Source: DASUBN01 sp035691665
GTDB taxonomy: Bacteria; Pseudomonadota; Gammaproteobacteria; Natronospirales; REEB76
Assembly: GCA_035691665.1 (NCBI GenBank)
Contig: DASSIS010000090.1
Location: forward strand, 1 to 30,100
Direction: 5' to 3'
Length of the DNA stretch: 30,100 bases
In this document: positions 14,876 through 22,863 of the stretch, in pieces
Position numbering within the stretch: position 1 is the stretch's first letter
Layout: each line of letters opens with the position of its first letter
The notes under the pieces: model-generated
Databases searched by the model: none
What the model saw: the letters and a program-made list of their open reading frames with translations, nothing else
What the model was told of the DNA's origin: nothing
Position numbers and translations under genes: made by a program

Positions 14876-16051
14876 TCAATCGACCGGTTTGAGATTCAGT
14901 AAACGCGTATCGGCCTTGGGTTCGCGTCGCGGCAGCGAGGGCTTGAGGCGGGCCATGACCTTCATGGAGTCGGCGCGATAGGAGGTGAGCTTGCCGCCGT
15001 AGAGGTGCAGCACCCGCGGCGCATCCTTGCGGTCCGGTTCGAGGATGAGTTCGCGGCCGCGCTCGAAGGGGCGGGCGCTATCCCGGGGCAGGACCCTCAA
15101 TCCTGCGAACTTGCCGGTGACCTCAAACTTTAGGCTGGGGAAGTAATGGTGCATCAGCCCGGTGAGATAGCTCTCTTCCTGGGGCAGCGGTGTCACTTGC
15201 GCCGGTTCCCGCCCCTGGAACAGGGTCTCGGTGGTGCCGAGCAGGCTCTTGCCGCGCCAAGGCATGAGGAACACGGCGCGTCCGTCCTCCGGCACTTCCA
15301 TGTAGTAGATGCATTCGCGCGCCGGGAGGTCGAGCAGGAGATGGGTGCCTTGCACGAGATCCATGGCCACGGGCGCTGCGACGGGCCGGATGCGAGCCGC
15401 GGTCTCGGCGACCCAGGGGCCGGTGGCGTTCACCAATACGGCGCTCTCGCAGGTCTTCTCGATACCCCCTGCTTCATAGTGGATGAGCATGCACTCGCTG
15501 CCCCGCTCGGCGCCGATGAACCTCGCCGGCAGTTCGAATTCAGTACCTAAGCTCTGGGCGGAATGGAGCACGGCGCGGGTCAGGGCCGCGTCGTCCGTCT
15601 GGCCGTCCTGGTATTCGAATACCGCTTCAAGCTCCAGGGTATCCAGACCGTCGAGCCGGTCCCATTCCCGGCGCGGGATGCTCCGGAAACCGGAATGCTT
15701 CCCTAGACCCGCGAGCAGGGCATAGAGGCTCAGGCCCGCATAGAGCTGCCAGGGGCGGCGGCGGGTGCGGCGGTAGATCGGGATACGGAAGCGGCGCAGG
15801 CGCACCAGGTCAGGCGCGAGCTTCAGCAGGAGTTCCCGCTCCTGCAGGCATTCCCGCACGAGACCTAACTCCGCCTGCTCCAGATAGCGTAAGCCACCGT
15901 GGATGAGCTTGCTGGAGCGGCTGGAGGTGGCGCCGGCCACGGCCTGCTGCTCCAGCACCAGGGTCCGGTAACCGAGTGCAGCGGCGGCCTGCGCCGCCCC
16001 GGCGCCGTGGATACCGGCACCGAGCACCACGACGTCGTAGTGCTCAGTCAC
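14876..16051 (-). CDS. glycerol-3-phosphate dehydrogenase-like FAD oxidoreductase (GlpD family, short)
   Basis: Aerobic GlpD oxidises glycerol 3-phosphate to dihydroxyacetone phosphate at the inner membrane. The N-terminal FAD fold has GAGIHGAGAA (11-20). The GlpD signature ATSSRSSKLIHGGLRYLEQ (41-59) is nearly perfect, and the C-terminal GGKLTSYRADSMKV matches the end of the family's FAD domain. The protein is 391 residues, about 100 fewer than E. coli GlpD (501), because the C-terminal helical cap (DAO_C) is missing. The stop follows in ordinary coding sequence, so this looks like a genuine short form and not a frameshift. The GTG start overlaps the stop of the phosphodiesterase gene (GTGA, 16048-16051). 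It is the last gene of the operon. A related DAO-family oxidase with another substrate is possible. Confidence 0.87.
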   Translation of the reverse strand: MTEHYDVVVLGAGIHGAGAAQAAAALGYRTLVLEQQAVAGATSSRSSKLIHGGLRYLEQAELGLVRECLQERELLLKLAPDLVRLRRFRIPIYRRTRRRPWQLYAGLSLYALLAGLGKHSGFRSIPRREWDRLDGLDTLELEAVFEYQDGQTDDAALTRAVLHSAQSLGTEFELPARFIGAERGSECMLIHYEAGGIEKTCESAVLVNATGPWVAETAARIRPVAAPVAMDLVQGTHLLLDLPARECIYYMEVPEDGRAVFLMPWRGKSLLGTTETLFQGREPAQVTPLPQEESYLTGLMHHYFPSLKFEVTGKFAGLRVLPRDSARPFERGRELILEPDRKDAPRVLHLYGGKLTSYRADSMKVMARLKPSLPRREPKADTRLLNLKPVD

Positions 16052-16791
16052 TTGAGACCCAGGGCCGGGAGCATGTCACCGATGGCGTTGGTCTCCACCA
16101 TATAAGCACCTTGTGCCGTGAGCTGGACGGCGTGGGCGGGGTCCTGGGTCTGGTAGACCGCCCAGCGCCAATCCCCTTGCAGGGCGGCCTGGGCGGCAGC
16201 GAACCGGCGGTCGCTCGCGAAGAGGTATTCCGGCTTGAACTCTGCCGCTCTCGCGGCGCTGGCGGGGCTCGAGTCCTTCAGCGCCCAGCCCACGGGGCCG
16301 GCGCCCAGAATCCGGGCCCGCTCCAGGCTATCGGCGTTGAAGGAGATGATGACGCACTGGGCGAGGGCGGGCTTCACCGCCTGCATGGTGGCCTCCACTA
16401 CCGTATTGAGGCCGAAGCGGTCGATGCTTTCCTGCTTGATCTCCACGAAGGCGCGGATACCGGTCTGGGTCTTGAGCCAGACGATGAGCTCCGCGAGTGA
16501 GGTGGGGTGGGTGCCCTGGTATCTGTCGCCGAAACGGGCGGGTTCACCTACGTCCACGGATGCCAGTTCCGCTGCCGTCATGTCCATGATCATCCGGTCG
16601 AGTCCGGCGGTGCGCTTCAGGGAATCATCGTGACAGAGGAAGGGGACGTGATCCTTGGAGAGCTGCACGTCGAACTCGAACCACTCAGCGCCGGCGGCCA
16701 CGGCGGCCTGGATGCCGAGGAGGGTGTTCTCGGGATAGCGGTCCGGATAGCCGCGGTGGGCTACCAGGGTCGGAACCTTGTGCTTCGCCAT
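16048..16791 (-). CDS. ugpQ: glycerophosphodiester phosphodiesterase, UgpQ-like
   Basis: The enzyme splits deacylated phospholipids (glycerophosphodiesters) into glycerol 3-phosphate and an alcohol. The 247-residue length equals E. coli UgpQ. Catalytic residues of the GDPD fold are visible: H12-R13 (LVAHRGYPD), E21-N22 (PENTLLGI), E39 and D41 (FEFDVQLSKD), H54 (FLCHDDSLKRT) and the later VEIKQE. No signal peptide is present, so it is cytoplasmic. I chose ATG 16789-16791; a TTG six bases upstream is less likely. Its product is the substrate of the GlpD-like enzyme encoded immediately downstream with overlapping codons. It starts 19 bases after an exporter permease gene, so it belongs to the same operon. 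Confidence 0.93.
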   Translation of the reverse strand: MAKHKVPTLVAHRGYPDRYPENTLLGIQAAVAAGAEWFEFDVQLSKDHVPFLCHDDSLKRTAGLDRMIMDMTAAELASVDVGEPARFGDRYQGTHPTSLAELIVWLKTQTGIRAFVEIKQESIDRFGLNTVVEATMQAVKPALAQCVIISFNADSLERARILGAGPVGWALKDSSPASAARAAEFKPEYLFASDRRFAAAQAALQGDWRWAVYQTQDPAHAVQLTAQGAYMVETNAIGDMLPALGLK

Positions 16792-16810
16792 GGGCAATCC
16801 GGCTTGGGGA

Positions 16811-18037
16811 TTACTCGTATCTTAGCGCGTCAATCGGATCCAGGGCGGCTGCCTTGGCGGCCGGCGTGATGCCGAAGATGACGCCGATGCTGGTGGAGAA
16901 GCCGATGGCGATGAAGGCGGCCCAAAGGGGTACGTGGGCGCCCCGGAAGGAAGGTACGGCGTAGACGATGAGCTCGCCGATGCCGTAGCCGAGCAGGAGG
17001 CCGATGATGCCGCCCAGCATGGAGAGCATCACTGCCTCCAGCAGGAACTGCACCAGGATGTCGCTGCGCCGGGCGCCGAGGCTCTTCAGGATGCCGATCT
17101 CCCGGGTGCGCTCCGTCACCGACACCAGCATGATGTTCATGATGCCGATGCCGCCTACGAGCAGCGACACCCCCACGATGCCGCCCAGCACCAGCGTCAG
17201 CATGTTGAGGATGCTGCGGAAGGAGTCCGTGAACTGGGATGCGGTCTGGACCTTGAAGTCGTCGTCCTGGGTCTGCTTGAGCTTGTGACGGCGTCGCAGC
17301 AGTTCCTTTATGCGGTCGGCGGTGACGTCCATCTGACTGGTGTCGTTCACCTTGAGTTGGATGACGATGTCTTCCTGCCTGGCGCCACCCAGGAGGCTGT
17401 GGGCGGTGCCGTAGGGGATGAGCACATTGTTGTCCTGGTCCTGACCCAGGATGGAACCCTGTTTGTGGAGCAGACCCACGATCTTGAACCATTGGCCATC
17501 GATCTGGAAATACTCGTCTACCGGATCCGCGGGCAGGTGCAGGTTGTCCACCACGGTCTGCCCGATGACCGCCACGCGGCGATGGGAGAGGTCGTCCCCT
17601 GGGGTGATGAAGCGGCCCTGGTCCGGGTACTGGCTGAACACCGTGGCGTAGCCCTCGGTGACGCCCATGATCTGGGAGGAGTTGGTAACGCCCTTGTACT
17701 GGATGGCGGTACCGAACTGGCCCAGCTGCAGCATGGGGGTGACGCCGCTGATGCCCGGGATCTCGTGCTGGATGGCGAGCATGTCGTCCGGCGTGATGCG
17801 CGCCACCTTACCCTCCAACTGCTCCTTGAAGGGGAGGTAGGAGGTGACGGTGAGGCTGTCGGCGCCGAAGCCCGCGAACTGGCTGCTGATGGACTGGCTG
17901 AAGCCCTGGATCAGCGACACGATGGTCACTACCGCCATGACGCCGATGATGATGCCGAGCGTGGTGAGGAAACTGCGCAGCTTGTGGGCCCGGATGGCGT
18001 GCAGGGCAGAGCGCAGGCTCTCGAGCAGGGTATACAT
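16811..18037 (-). CDS. MacB-type ABC transporter permease, second copy
   Basis: The 408-residue protein has an N-terminal membrane helix (~20-42: LTTLGIIIGVMAVVTIVSLI), a ~200-residue periplasmic MacB_PCD domain (GISGVTPMLQ, GRFITPGDDLSHRRVAVIG), and three C-terminal FtsX helices. The diagnostic motif GIMNIMLVSVTERTREIGIL lies before helix 3, and the protein ends in DPIDALRYE. MacB-type permeases do not move substrate through the membrane but drive extrusion from the periplasm. It is paralogous to the permease two bases upstream, and the two probably form a heterodimer with the shared ATPase. MacB fuses ATPase and permease; here they are separate genes. Confidence 0.93.
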   Translation of the reverse strand: MYTLLESLRSALHAIRAHKLRSFLTTLGIIIGVMAVVTIVSLIQGFSQSISSQFAGFGADSLTVTSYLPFKEQLEGKVARITPDDMLAIQHEIPGISGVTPMLQLGQFGTAIQYKGVTNSSQIMGVTEGYATVFSQYPDQGRFITPGDDLSHRRVAVIGQTVVDNLHLPADPVDEYFQIDGQWFKIVGLLHKQGSILGQDQDNNVLIPYGTAHSLLGGARQEDIVIQLKVNDTSQMDVTADRIKELLRRRHKLKQTQDDDFKVQTASQFTDSFRSILNMLTLVLGGIVGVSLLVGGIGIMNIMLVSVTERTREIGILKSLGARRSDILVQFLLEAVMLSMLGGIIGLLLGYGIGELIVYAVPSFRGAHVPLWAAFIAIGFSTSIGVIFGITPAAKAAALDPIDALRYE

Positions 18038-18039
18038 GG

Positions 18040-19266
18040 CTACTCGTAGCGCAGGGCTTCGATGGGATCGAGGGAGGCGGCTTTCGCCGCCGGAGCGATG
18101 CCGAACACCACGCCTACGCTCATGGAGAAGCCTAAGGCCAGGGCTACCGTCCAGAAAGGCACGTAGGCGCCCTGGAAGGCGGGCACGAGCTTCACCACCA
18201 TGAGGCCGATGCCGTATCCGAGCACGAGGCCGATGAGGCCGCCGAGCAGGGACAGGCTCACGGCCTCGATGAGGAACTGCATGAGGATGTCGCTGCGCCG
18301 TGCGCCCAGGCTCTTGAGTATCCCGATCTCCCGGGTGCGCTCGGTGACGGATACCAACATGATGTTCATGATCCCGATCCCGCCCACCAGGAGAGCGATG
18401 CTGACGATGCCGCCGAGGATGGCGCTCGCCACATTGAAGATCTGGCCGATGCTGTCAGCGAGCTGGGCCGCGGTCTGGATCTTGAAATCGTCGTCCTGGC
18501 CCTGCTTCAGGTGATGCTCCCGGCGCAGCACGGCGGTGATGCGCGCCTTGGTCTCGTCGAGCTGTTTGATGTCGTTGATGTCCATATCCACTTGGATGTC
18601 GGGATTGGTCGCGCCACCGATGAGGCTATGCGCCGTGCCGTAGGGTATGTAGATGCGCGAGTCCTGATCGAAGCCGAAGAAGGAACCCAGCGACTTCAGC
18701 ACACCGATCACCTTGAACCACTGGTTGTACATCCGGATGAATTTCCCTTCCGGATGATCTCCCAGGCTGAGATCTTTGACCACGCTCGCCCCCACCACCG
18801 CGACCCGGCGATGCGCCAGGTCGTCGCTCGGGGTGAGGTAGCGGCCTTCCACCGGGTAGAACTCGGTGTTCTGGGCGTGGGTGTAGTTGGTGCCCGCGAT
18901 CAGCGAGTAGGTGGTCTGGCCCTGGTATTGGACCTGGCCGTTCAGGAACGCCATGATCAGCACCGGGGTGATGCGGCTGATGCCGGGCACCTCGTGTTGG
19001 ATGGCGAGCAGGTCGTCGCTGGTGATCTTGGCGGTCTTTCCGGCGAGCTGGTCGTTGCGCGACAGGTACGAGGTCACGAACACGGTGTTCGAACCCATGC
19101 CCCTGAAGTTCGCGGACAGCGCCACGCTGAAGCCCTGCAACAGCGACACCACGGCGATCACCGACATGACGCCGATGATGATGCCCAAGGTGGTCAGGAT
19201 GCTGCGCAGCTTGTGGGCGAAGATCGCCGTTATCGCCGCGCGCAGGCTCTCGAGGAAGTTAGACAC
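18040..19266 (-). CDS. MacB-type ABC transporter permease, first copy
   Basis: This permease has the same length (408) and layout as its neighbour: helix 1 at ~20-42, a periplasmic domain with GRYLTPSDDLAHRRVAVVG, the GIMNIMLVSVTERTREIGIL motif, and the ending DPIEALRYE. The periplasmic domains differ considerably while the cytoplasmic coupling parts are almost the same. This suggests two non-redundant subunits and not a recent duplication. The start overlaps the ATPase stop by eight bases (19259-19266). Confidence 0.93.
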   Translation of the reverse strand: MSNFLESLRAAITAIFAHKLRSILTTLGIIIGVMSVIAVVSLLQGFSVALSANFRGMGSNTVFVTSYLSRNDQLAGKTAKITSDDLLAIQHEVPGISRITPVLIMAFLNGQVQYQGQTTYSLIAGTNYTHAQNTEFYPVEGRYLTPSDDLAHRRVAVVGASVVKDLSLGDHPEGKFIRMYNQWFKVIGVLKSLGSFFGFDQDSRIYIPYGTAHSLIGGATNPDIQVDMDINDIKQLDETKARITAVLRREHHLKQGQDDDFKIQTAAQLADSIGQIFNVASAILGGIVSIALLVGGIGIMNIMLVSVTERTREIGILKSLGARRSDILMQFLIEAVSLSLLGGLIGLVLGYGIGLMVVKLVPAFQGAYVPFWTVALALGFSMSVGVVFGIAPAAKAASLDPIEALRYE

Positions 19267-19990
19267 GGGCGGATGCCCCGCGTGCGGGCTTGTCCCGACT
19301 GGGGTTGGTGGTGTCGCTCAGGACCTTGCCGTCCTTGATGCGGATCACGCGCCGGCAGTGGGCGGCGATGTCCTGGTCGTGGGTGACGACGATGATGGTG
19401 TTGCCGCTCTTGTGTAGCACGTCGAACATGGCCATGACGTCGCGGGCGGTGTTGGAGTCCAGGTTTCCGGTGGGCTCGTCCGCCAGCAGGATCGAGGGCT
19501 TGCCCACCAGGGCACGCGCGATGGCCACGCGCTGCCGCTGGCCGCCGGAGAGTTGGTTGGGGAGATGGTGCAGGCGTTCGCCCAGACCCACCTTGCTCAG
19601 CGCCTCGGTGGCCATACGGCGCCGCTCGGCCAGGGGGATGCCGCGGTAGATGAGCGGTTGCATGACATTGTGCAGCGCATCCGCCCGACCGAGCAGGTTG
19701 AAGTTCTGGAAGATGAAGCCGATCTCGCGGTTGCGGATGCGGGCCAGCTCGTTGTCGTCCAGCTGCGCGACGGGGGTGCCGTTCAGCACGTATTCGCCCG
19801 AGCTCGGCTTGTCGAGGCAACCGACGATGTTCATGAGCGTGGACTTGCCGGAGCCCGAGGGACCGATGAAGGCCGCGTACTCGTTGCGCTGGATGCTGAG
19901 GTCGACGCCGTCGAGTGCGTTCAGCACCGCGTCACCCATCACGTATTGCTTGGTGATGTCGCGCAGCTCCAGGACCGTGTCGCCGCTCAT
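19259..19990 (-). CDS. MacB/LolD-type ABC transporter ATPase
   Basis: All nucleotide-binding motifs are intact in the 243 residues: Walker A GPSGSGKST (43-51), Q-loop FQNFNLL (94-100), signature LSGGQRQ (147-153), Walker B ILLADEP (167-173) with D-loop GNLDS, and H-loop H204. The LolD/MacB/FtsE group is recognisable from the motif NRRIGFIFQ-like block (REIGFIFQNFNLL). It powers the two permeases encoded downstream. Its ATG overlaps the stop of the membrane-fusion protein gene (ATGA, 19987-19990). Confidence 0.95.
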   Translation of the reverse strand: MSGDTVLELRDITKQYVMGDAVLNALDGVDLSIQRNEYAAFIGPSGSGKSTLMNIVGCLDKPSSGEYVLNGTPVAQLDDNELARIRNREIGFIFQNFNLLGRADALHNVMQPLIYRGIPLAERRRMATEALSKVGLGERLHHLPNQLSGGQRQRVAIARALVGKPSILLADEPTGNLDSNTARDVMAMFDVLHKSGNTIIVVTHDQDIAAHCRRVIRIKDGKVLSDTTNPSRDKPARGASARV

Positions 19991-21231
19991 GTGGAAGGTT
20001 TTTTCGCGGCGGCGGCTCGGGTGGCGGAGGCCGGTGCCGCGGTGACCGCGGTGCCATCCGTGAGGTGGTGCAGGGCCTGGTAGGGCCCGCTCACCACGGT
20101 GTCGCCCGACTTCACGCCGGTGAGCAGCGCTTCATAAGTGTCGCTGGATACGCCGGTGGTGACGGCCGTCTTATGGGCCTTGCCGTCATCGACCACGAAC
20201 ACATAGGCACCGGCGGTGGGCTCTAGGCTCTTGGAATTGGGATCGTTCTCGTAGAGCACCGCCTGGACCGGCACCGACAGGGTGTCGGGGGTGCTCTGGG
20301 TGAAGATCTCGGCGCGGGCGCTCATGCCGGGTTTCAGGAGCGGCAGATCCTTGTCCGTGAGGCCGATCTTCACCTCGAAGGTGCGCCCTTGGCTGGCGCT
20401 CGCAGCGTTGGCGCTCGTGGTGGTGTCGGTGACGGAGGAGGCCACGAACTGGACCTTGCCGTGCAGCGTGCGGTCCGGGAAGGAGACGGCGTCGATGTCC
20501 GCGTCTTCACCCAGCTTGACGTTGGCGATGTCCGCCTCGTCCACCTGCACGTCGGCGAGCACCACCGAGGGGTCGGCGATGTCCATGAGAGTGTCGCCGG
20601 CGATGTTGGTGCCGGTGATCACCGTCTCGCCCACCTTCACGGGCAGGCTCGTGACCATGCCGTCGATGGGCGAGGTGATCACGGTCTTGCTCAGGTTCTG
20701 CTGCGCCTGGGCGAGTTGGGCCTGGGCGATATCGAGTTCCTGCTGGCGGTTCTGCATCTCGGTCTGCGCCAAGTCCAGCTGGTTCTTGAGGTTGTCGAAG
20801 GTGTTGGCATCCACGAGGTGCTGCGTATAGAGCGCCTGCTGCCGGTCGTACTGCTGCTGCAGGTTGGCGACCGTGAGCTTCTGGCTCTGGATGGCGATCT
20901 CGGCTTGCTGCACCGTGGCCTGCTGCTGGGTGACCTGGGCCTGGTAGAGCACCGGGTCGAGCCGGAGCACGATCTGCCCCTTGTGCACCCGCTGGCCTTC
21001 CTTCACCGGGATATCGCTGATCTTGCCGATGACCTCGGGTTTGAGTTCCACCGGGTTCAGGTACTGGAGCTCGCCTGAGGCCAGGATGGAGCTCATGATG
21101 GTGCGGGGCTCGACCTTGGACATCTCCACCTGCTCGCCGCCGCCGCGGCCGGTGAGGCGTGAGATGAGCACCAGCAGCACGAGGCCGCCGACGATGGCGA
21201 GTACGGTGATGAGTTTGCGCTGTTTCGTCAT
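19987..21231 (-). CDS. periplasmic membrane-fusion (adaptor) protein, MacA/HlyD family
   Basis: The adaptor links an inner-membrane MacB-type pump to an outer-membrane channel. The 414-residue protein has one N-terminal membrane anchor (~7-25) and a split lipoyl/barrel domain (ISDIPVKEGQRVHKGQIVLRL ... ITSPIDGMVTSLPVKVGETV). Between the halves is a long Gln-rich coiled-coil hairpin (~100-185). The C-terminal beta-barrel and membrane-proximal domains end in an Ala/Lys tail. I chose ATG 21229-21231, which directly precedes the anchor; the longer in-frame start at 21339 would lie inside the YIP1 gene and encode Arg-rich shadow sequence. No outer-membrane TolC-like gene is in the window, so the channel must be encoded elsewhere. 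Confidence 0.92.
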   Translation of the reverse strand: MTKQRKLITVLAIVGGLVLLVLISRLTGRGGGEQVEMSKVEPRTIMSSILASGELQYLNPVELKPEVIGKISDIPVKEGQRVHKGQIVLRLDPVLYQAQVTQQQATVQQAEIAIQSQKLTVANLQQQYDRQQALYTQHLVDANTFDNLKNQLDLAQTEMQNRQQELDIAQAQLAQAQQNLSKTVITSPIDGMVTSLPVKVGETVITGTNIAGDTLMDIADPSVVLADVQVDEADIANVKLGEDADIDAVSFPDRTLHGKVQFVASSVTDTTTSANAASASQGRTFEVKIGLTDKDLPLLKPGMSARAEIFTQSTPDTLSVPVQAVLYENDPNSKSLEPTAGAYVFVVDDGKAHKTAVTTGVSSDTYEALLTGVKSGDTVVSGPYQALHHLTDGTAVTAAPASATRAAAAKKPST

Positions 21232-21245
21232 GGCTGCGGTTCGTG

Positions 21246-21953
21246 TCAGATGATGGCGATGACGCCCCAGATCGCGTAGGCCACCACGTAGGGCAGCAGC
21301 ACGGTGAAGGCCGCGCGCCCGACGCTCTTGCCGGTCCATTGGGCGAGCCCCAGGGTCATGAGCACCCAGGACCAGATGGTGGTGATGCGCAGGCTGGACA
21401 GGAGCGCCTGGCCCGGGTGGGCATAGGGCACGTGGAACAGCAGGGTGTTGAGCGAGCTCACATCCACGTCCACGAAGCTGACCTGATGGTTGTTGGTGCT
21501 GAGCAGGTACACGCCGCTCGCGACGTAGCCCAGGATGCCGATGAAGGAAGTCCAGCTGATGAAGCTGAACCAGGTGCCGAAGGCCTGGTCCTTGTAGCCG
21601 CCGAGCTTGGCGGCCATGAAGAAGTACAGTGCCTGGAGCAGGTACCAGACCGGTACGCCGATGACGATACCGAGCACACCGAACAAGTTGAAGCTGCCGG
21701 GGGTCATGCGGTCATGGGCGGCGCGCAGCTGGTCGGCCGTCATGTCCGCGGCCTTGGGGGCGAGGGTCTGATCCACCAGCCAGCCGAAGTCCACTACGTG
21801 CAGGTACCAGAGTTGGAAGCCGACACCCAGCGCCACGACGATGATGAGCGGTAGCCACAGCCAGCCGTTATGGCCGCGGATGTCGTCCAGGGCCTTCTTG
21901 GGCTCGAGGAAGATGTTGACCAGGGTACCGAAAGCCGTCGCCTGCGTAGCCAT
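21246..21953 (-). CDS. YIP1-family integral membrane protein, first gene of the exporter operon
   Basis: The 235-residue protein has the YIP1 (DUF1282-like) architecture. A short N-terminal segment (LVNIFLEPKKALDDIRG, like the PxxxF/L motif of bacterial YIP1 proteins) precedes about five membrane helices (~32-50, 92-115, 128-150, 190-210, 215-235). Function is unknown in bacteria; eukaryotic YIP1 proteins act in membrane trafficking. GGAGAG just upstream of the ATG is a good ribosome binding site. The gap of 14 bases to the adaptor gene indicates a common transcript. Other small multi-pass families are possible but the N-terminal motif fits. Confidence 0.78.
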   Translation of the reverse strand: MATQATAFGTLVNIFLEPKKALDDIRGHNGWLWLPLIIVVALGVGFQLWYLHVVDFGWLVDQTLAPKAADMTADQLRAAHDRMTPGSFNLFGVLGIVIGVPVWYLLQALYFFMAAKLGGYKDQAFGTWFSFISWTSFIGILGYVASGVYLLSTNNHQVSFVDVDVSSLNTLLFHVPYAHPGQALLSSLRITTIWSWVLMTLGLAQWTGKSVGRAAFTVLLPYVVAYAIWGVIAII

Positions 21954-22094
21954 GTGATCTCTCCCGATTCGGAAATTTGACCGCTAAACCTCGGGGTTCG
22001 TTGGGTGTAGCCCCGTATCCGACGGCCATCTTAGGCAGTCGGCAGGAACCGCGGTAGTGATGCTTGTCATGCCCCTAATAAAGACAAAAGAGAC

Positions 22095-22136
22095 AAAAAA
22101 GCCCATGCCCGGCCTCTATGGGGCCGGGTCATGGGC
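22095..22136 (-). terminator. intrinsic terminator of the RRM gene
   Basis: A 14-base stem (gcccatg-cccggcc, 22101-22114, with ggccggg-t-catgggc, 22122-22136, one bulged base) has an A run at 22095-22100, which is a U tract on the minus strand. It ends transcripts of the RNA-binding protein gene before the exporter operon promoter region (21954-22090), in which I see no clear promoter consensus. Confidence 0.9.
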
Positions 22137-22174
22137 TTAGCAAGTCAGCTTAAGACGTTTTAGTTGCTGACGGC

Positions 22175-22465
22175 TTACCAGCGGCCGCGGCCACCGCCGC
22201 CGCCGCCACCACCGCCACCGGGCTGACGCGGCTGCGCTTCATTGACGCGCAGCGGACGACCGCCCATGTCCTTGCCGTTGAGCTCGCGGATCGCGGCCTG
22301 GGCAGCGGACTGATCCATCTCGACGAAACCGAAGCCGCGGGGACGGCCGGTCTCACGGTCCGAGATCAGCTTCACCGAGTGAACGGCGCCGTACTGCTCG
22401 AACTTCTGACGGATTTCATCTTCGTTAGCGGAAAAAGGCAGATTGCCGACATAAATAGACGTCAT
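22175..22465 (-). CDS. glycine-rich RRM RNA-binding protein
   Basis: The 96-residue protein is one RNA-recognition motif with RNP2 IYVGNLPF (4-11) and RNP1 RGFGFVEM (43-50), plus a tail of ten glycines ending GRGRW. Bacterial single-RRM proteins of this type are RNA chaperones, often cold-induced. The glycine tail is coded by a nearly pure GGN repeat (about 22181-22218), which could vary in length. AAGAGAG lies about 10 bases before the ATG. The gene is monocistronic, divergent from typA, with a ~400-base intergenic region. A long 5' leader would fit cold-shock-type control but is not shown. Confidence 0.93.
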   Translation of the reverse strand: MTSIYVGNLPFSANEDEIRQKFEQYGAVHSVKLISDRETGRPRGFGFVEMDQSAAQAAIRELNGKDMGGRPLRVNEAQPRQPGGGGGGGGGGRGRW

Positions 22466-22863
22466 ACGATTGATACTCTCTTAACAAATCACTTAGAACA
22501 ACCAGAAGTGGGCAGGGTGAGCCGCCGACCGTGGTCTACCTACGGCGGTTCCCCGTGACTCATGACGCCTTGCGGCGGTGGAGGGCGGGGTAGCCGTTTA
22601 TTGTTCGTACTTAGTCAGGCATTCCCCGGCGTGGCAGCAGGTCATCCCCGTGAACGTCGGCATAGATATGTTGACAGGTCCCGAACGGGGGGGGAGCTTA
22701 CGCCACTTGTCTGGCCCTGTCTATCGCCCGGAAGCCCTTGTCCAGACTCAAAAAATCGGCTCCCGGCACCCCGCTTTTGACGCCGATTATCGGTATAATT
22801 CGCCGTTTTTCCCGGGGCCCCTGCGGGCCCTGCCGACCCCCTTCAAGCCCCTTGGATTCCCCT
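22466..22863. other. divergent intergenic region between the RRM gene and typA
   Basis: No gene is supported here; the open frame running into typA from 22738 lacks a proper start and RBS. It holds TTGACA (22671-22676), followed ten bases later by a run of eight G (22687-22694), and a perfect TATAAT (22794-22799). The 115 bases next to the RRM gene could be its leader. No clear minus-strand promoter is seen. Confidence 0.55.
22794..22799 (+). promoter_or_regulatory. -10 element of the typA promoter
   Basis: A perfect TATAAT lies 65 bases before the typA start, predicting transcription from ~22806 and a 58-base leader. No consensus -35 lies 16-18 bases upstream; TTGACG at 22777-22782 is too close (11-base spacer). 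Confidence 0.6.

Noticed and set aside
21232..21339. Longer N-terminus of the membrane-fusion protein
   Set aside because: It lies within the YIP1 gene and encodes Arg-rich sequence before the natural membrane anchor.
22671..22700. TTGACA as the main typA promoter
   Set aside because: No -10-like hexamer at 16-19 bases; the perfect TATAAT at 22794 is the better candidate.
22738..22863. N-terminal extension of TypA
   Set aside because: It would start upstream of the TATAAT promoter and add residues unlike any BipA; the GTG at 22864 aligns with the family start.
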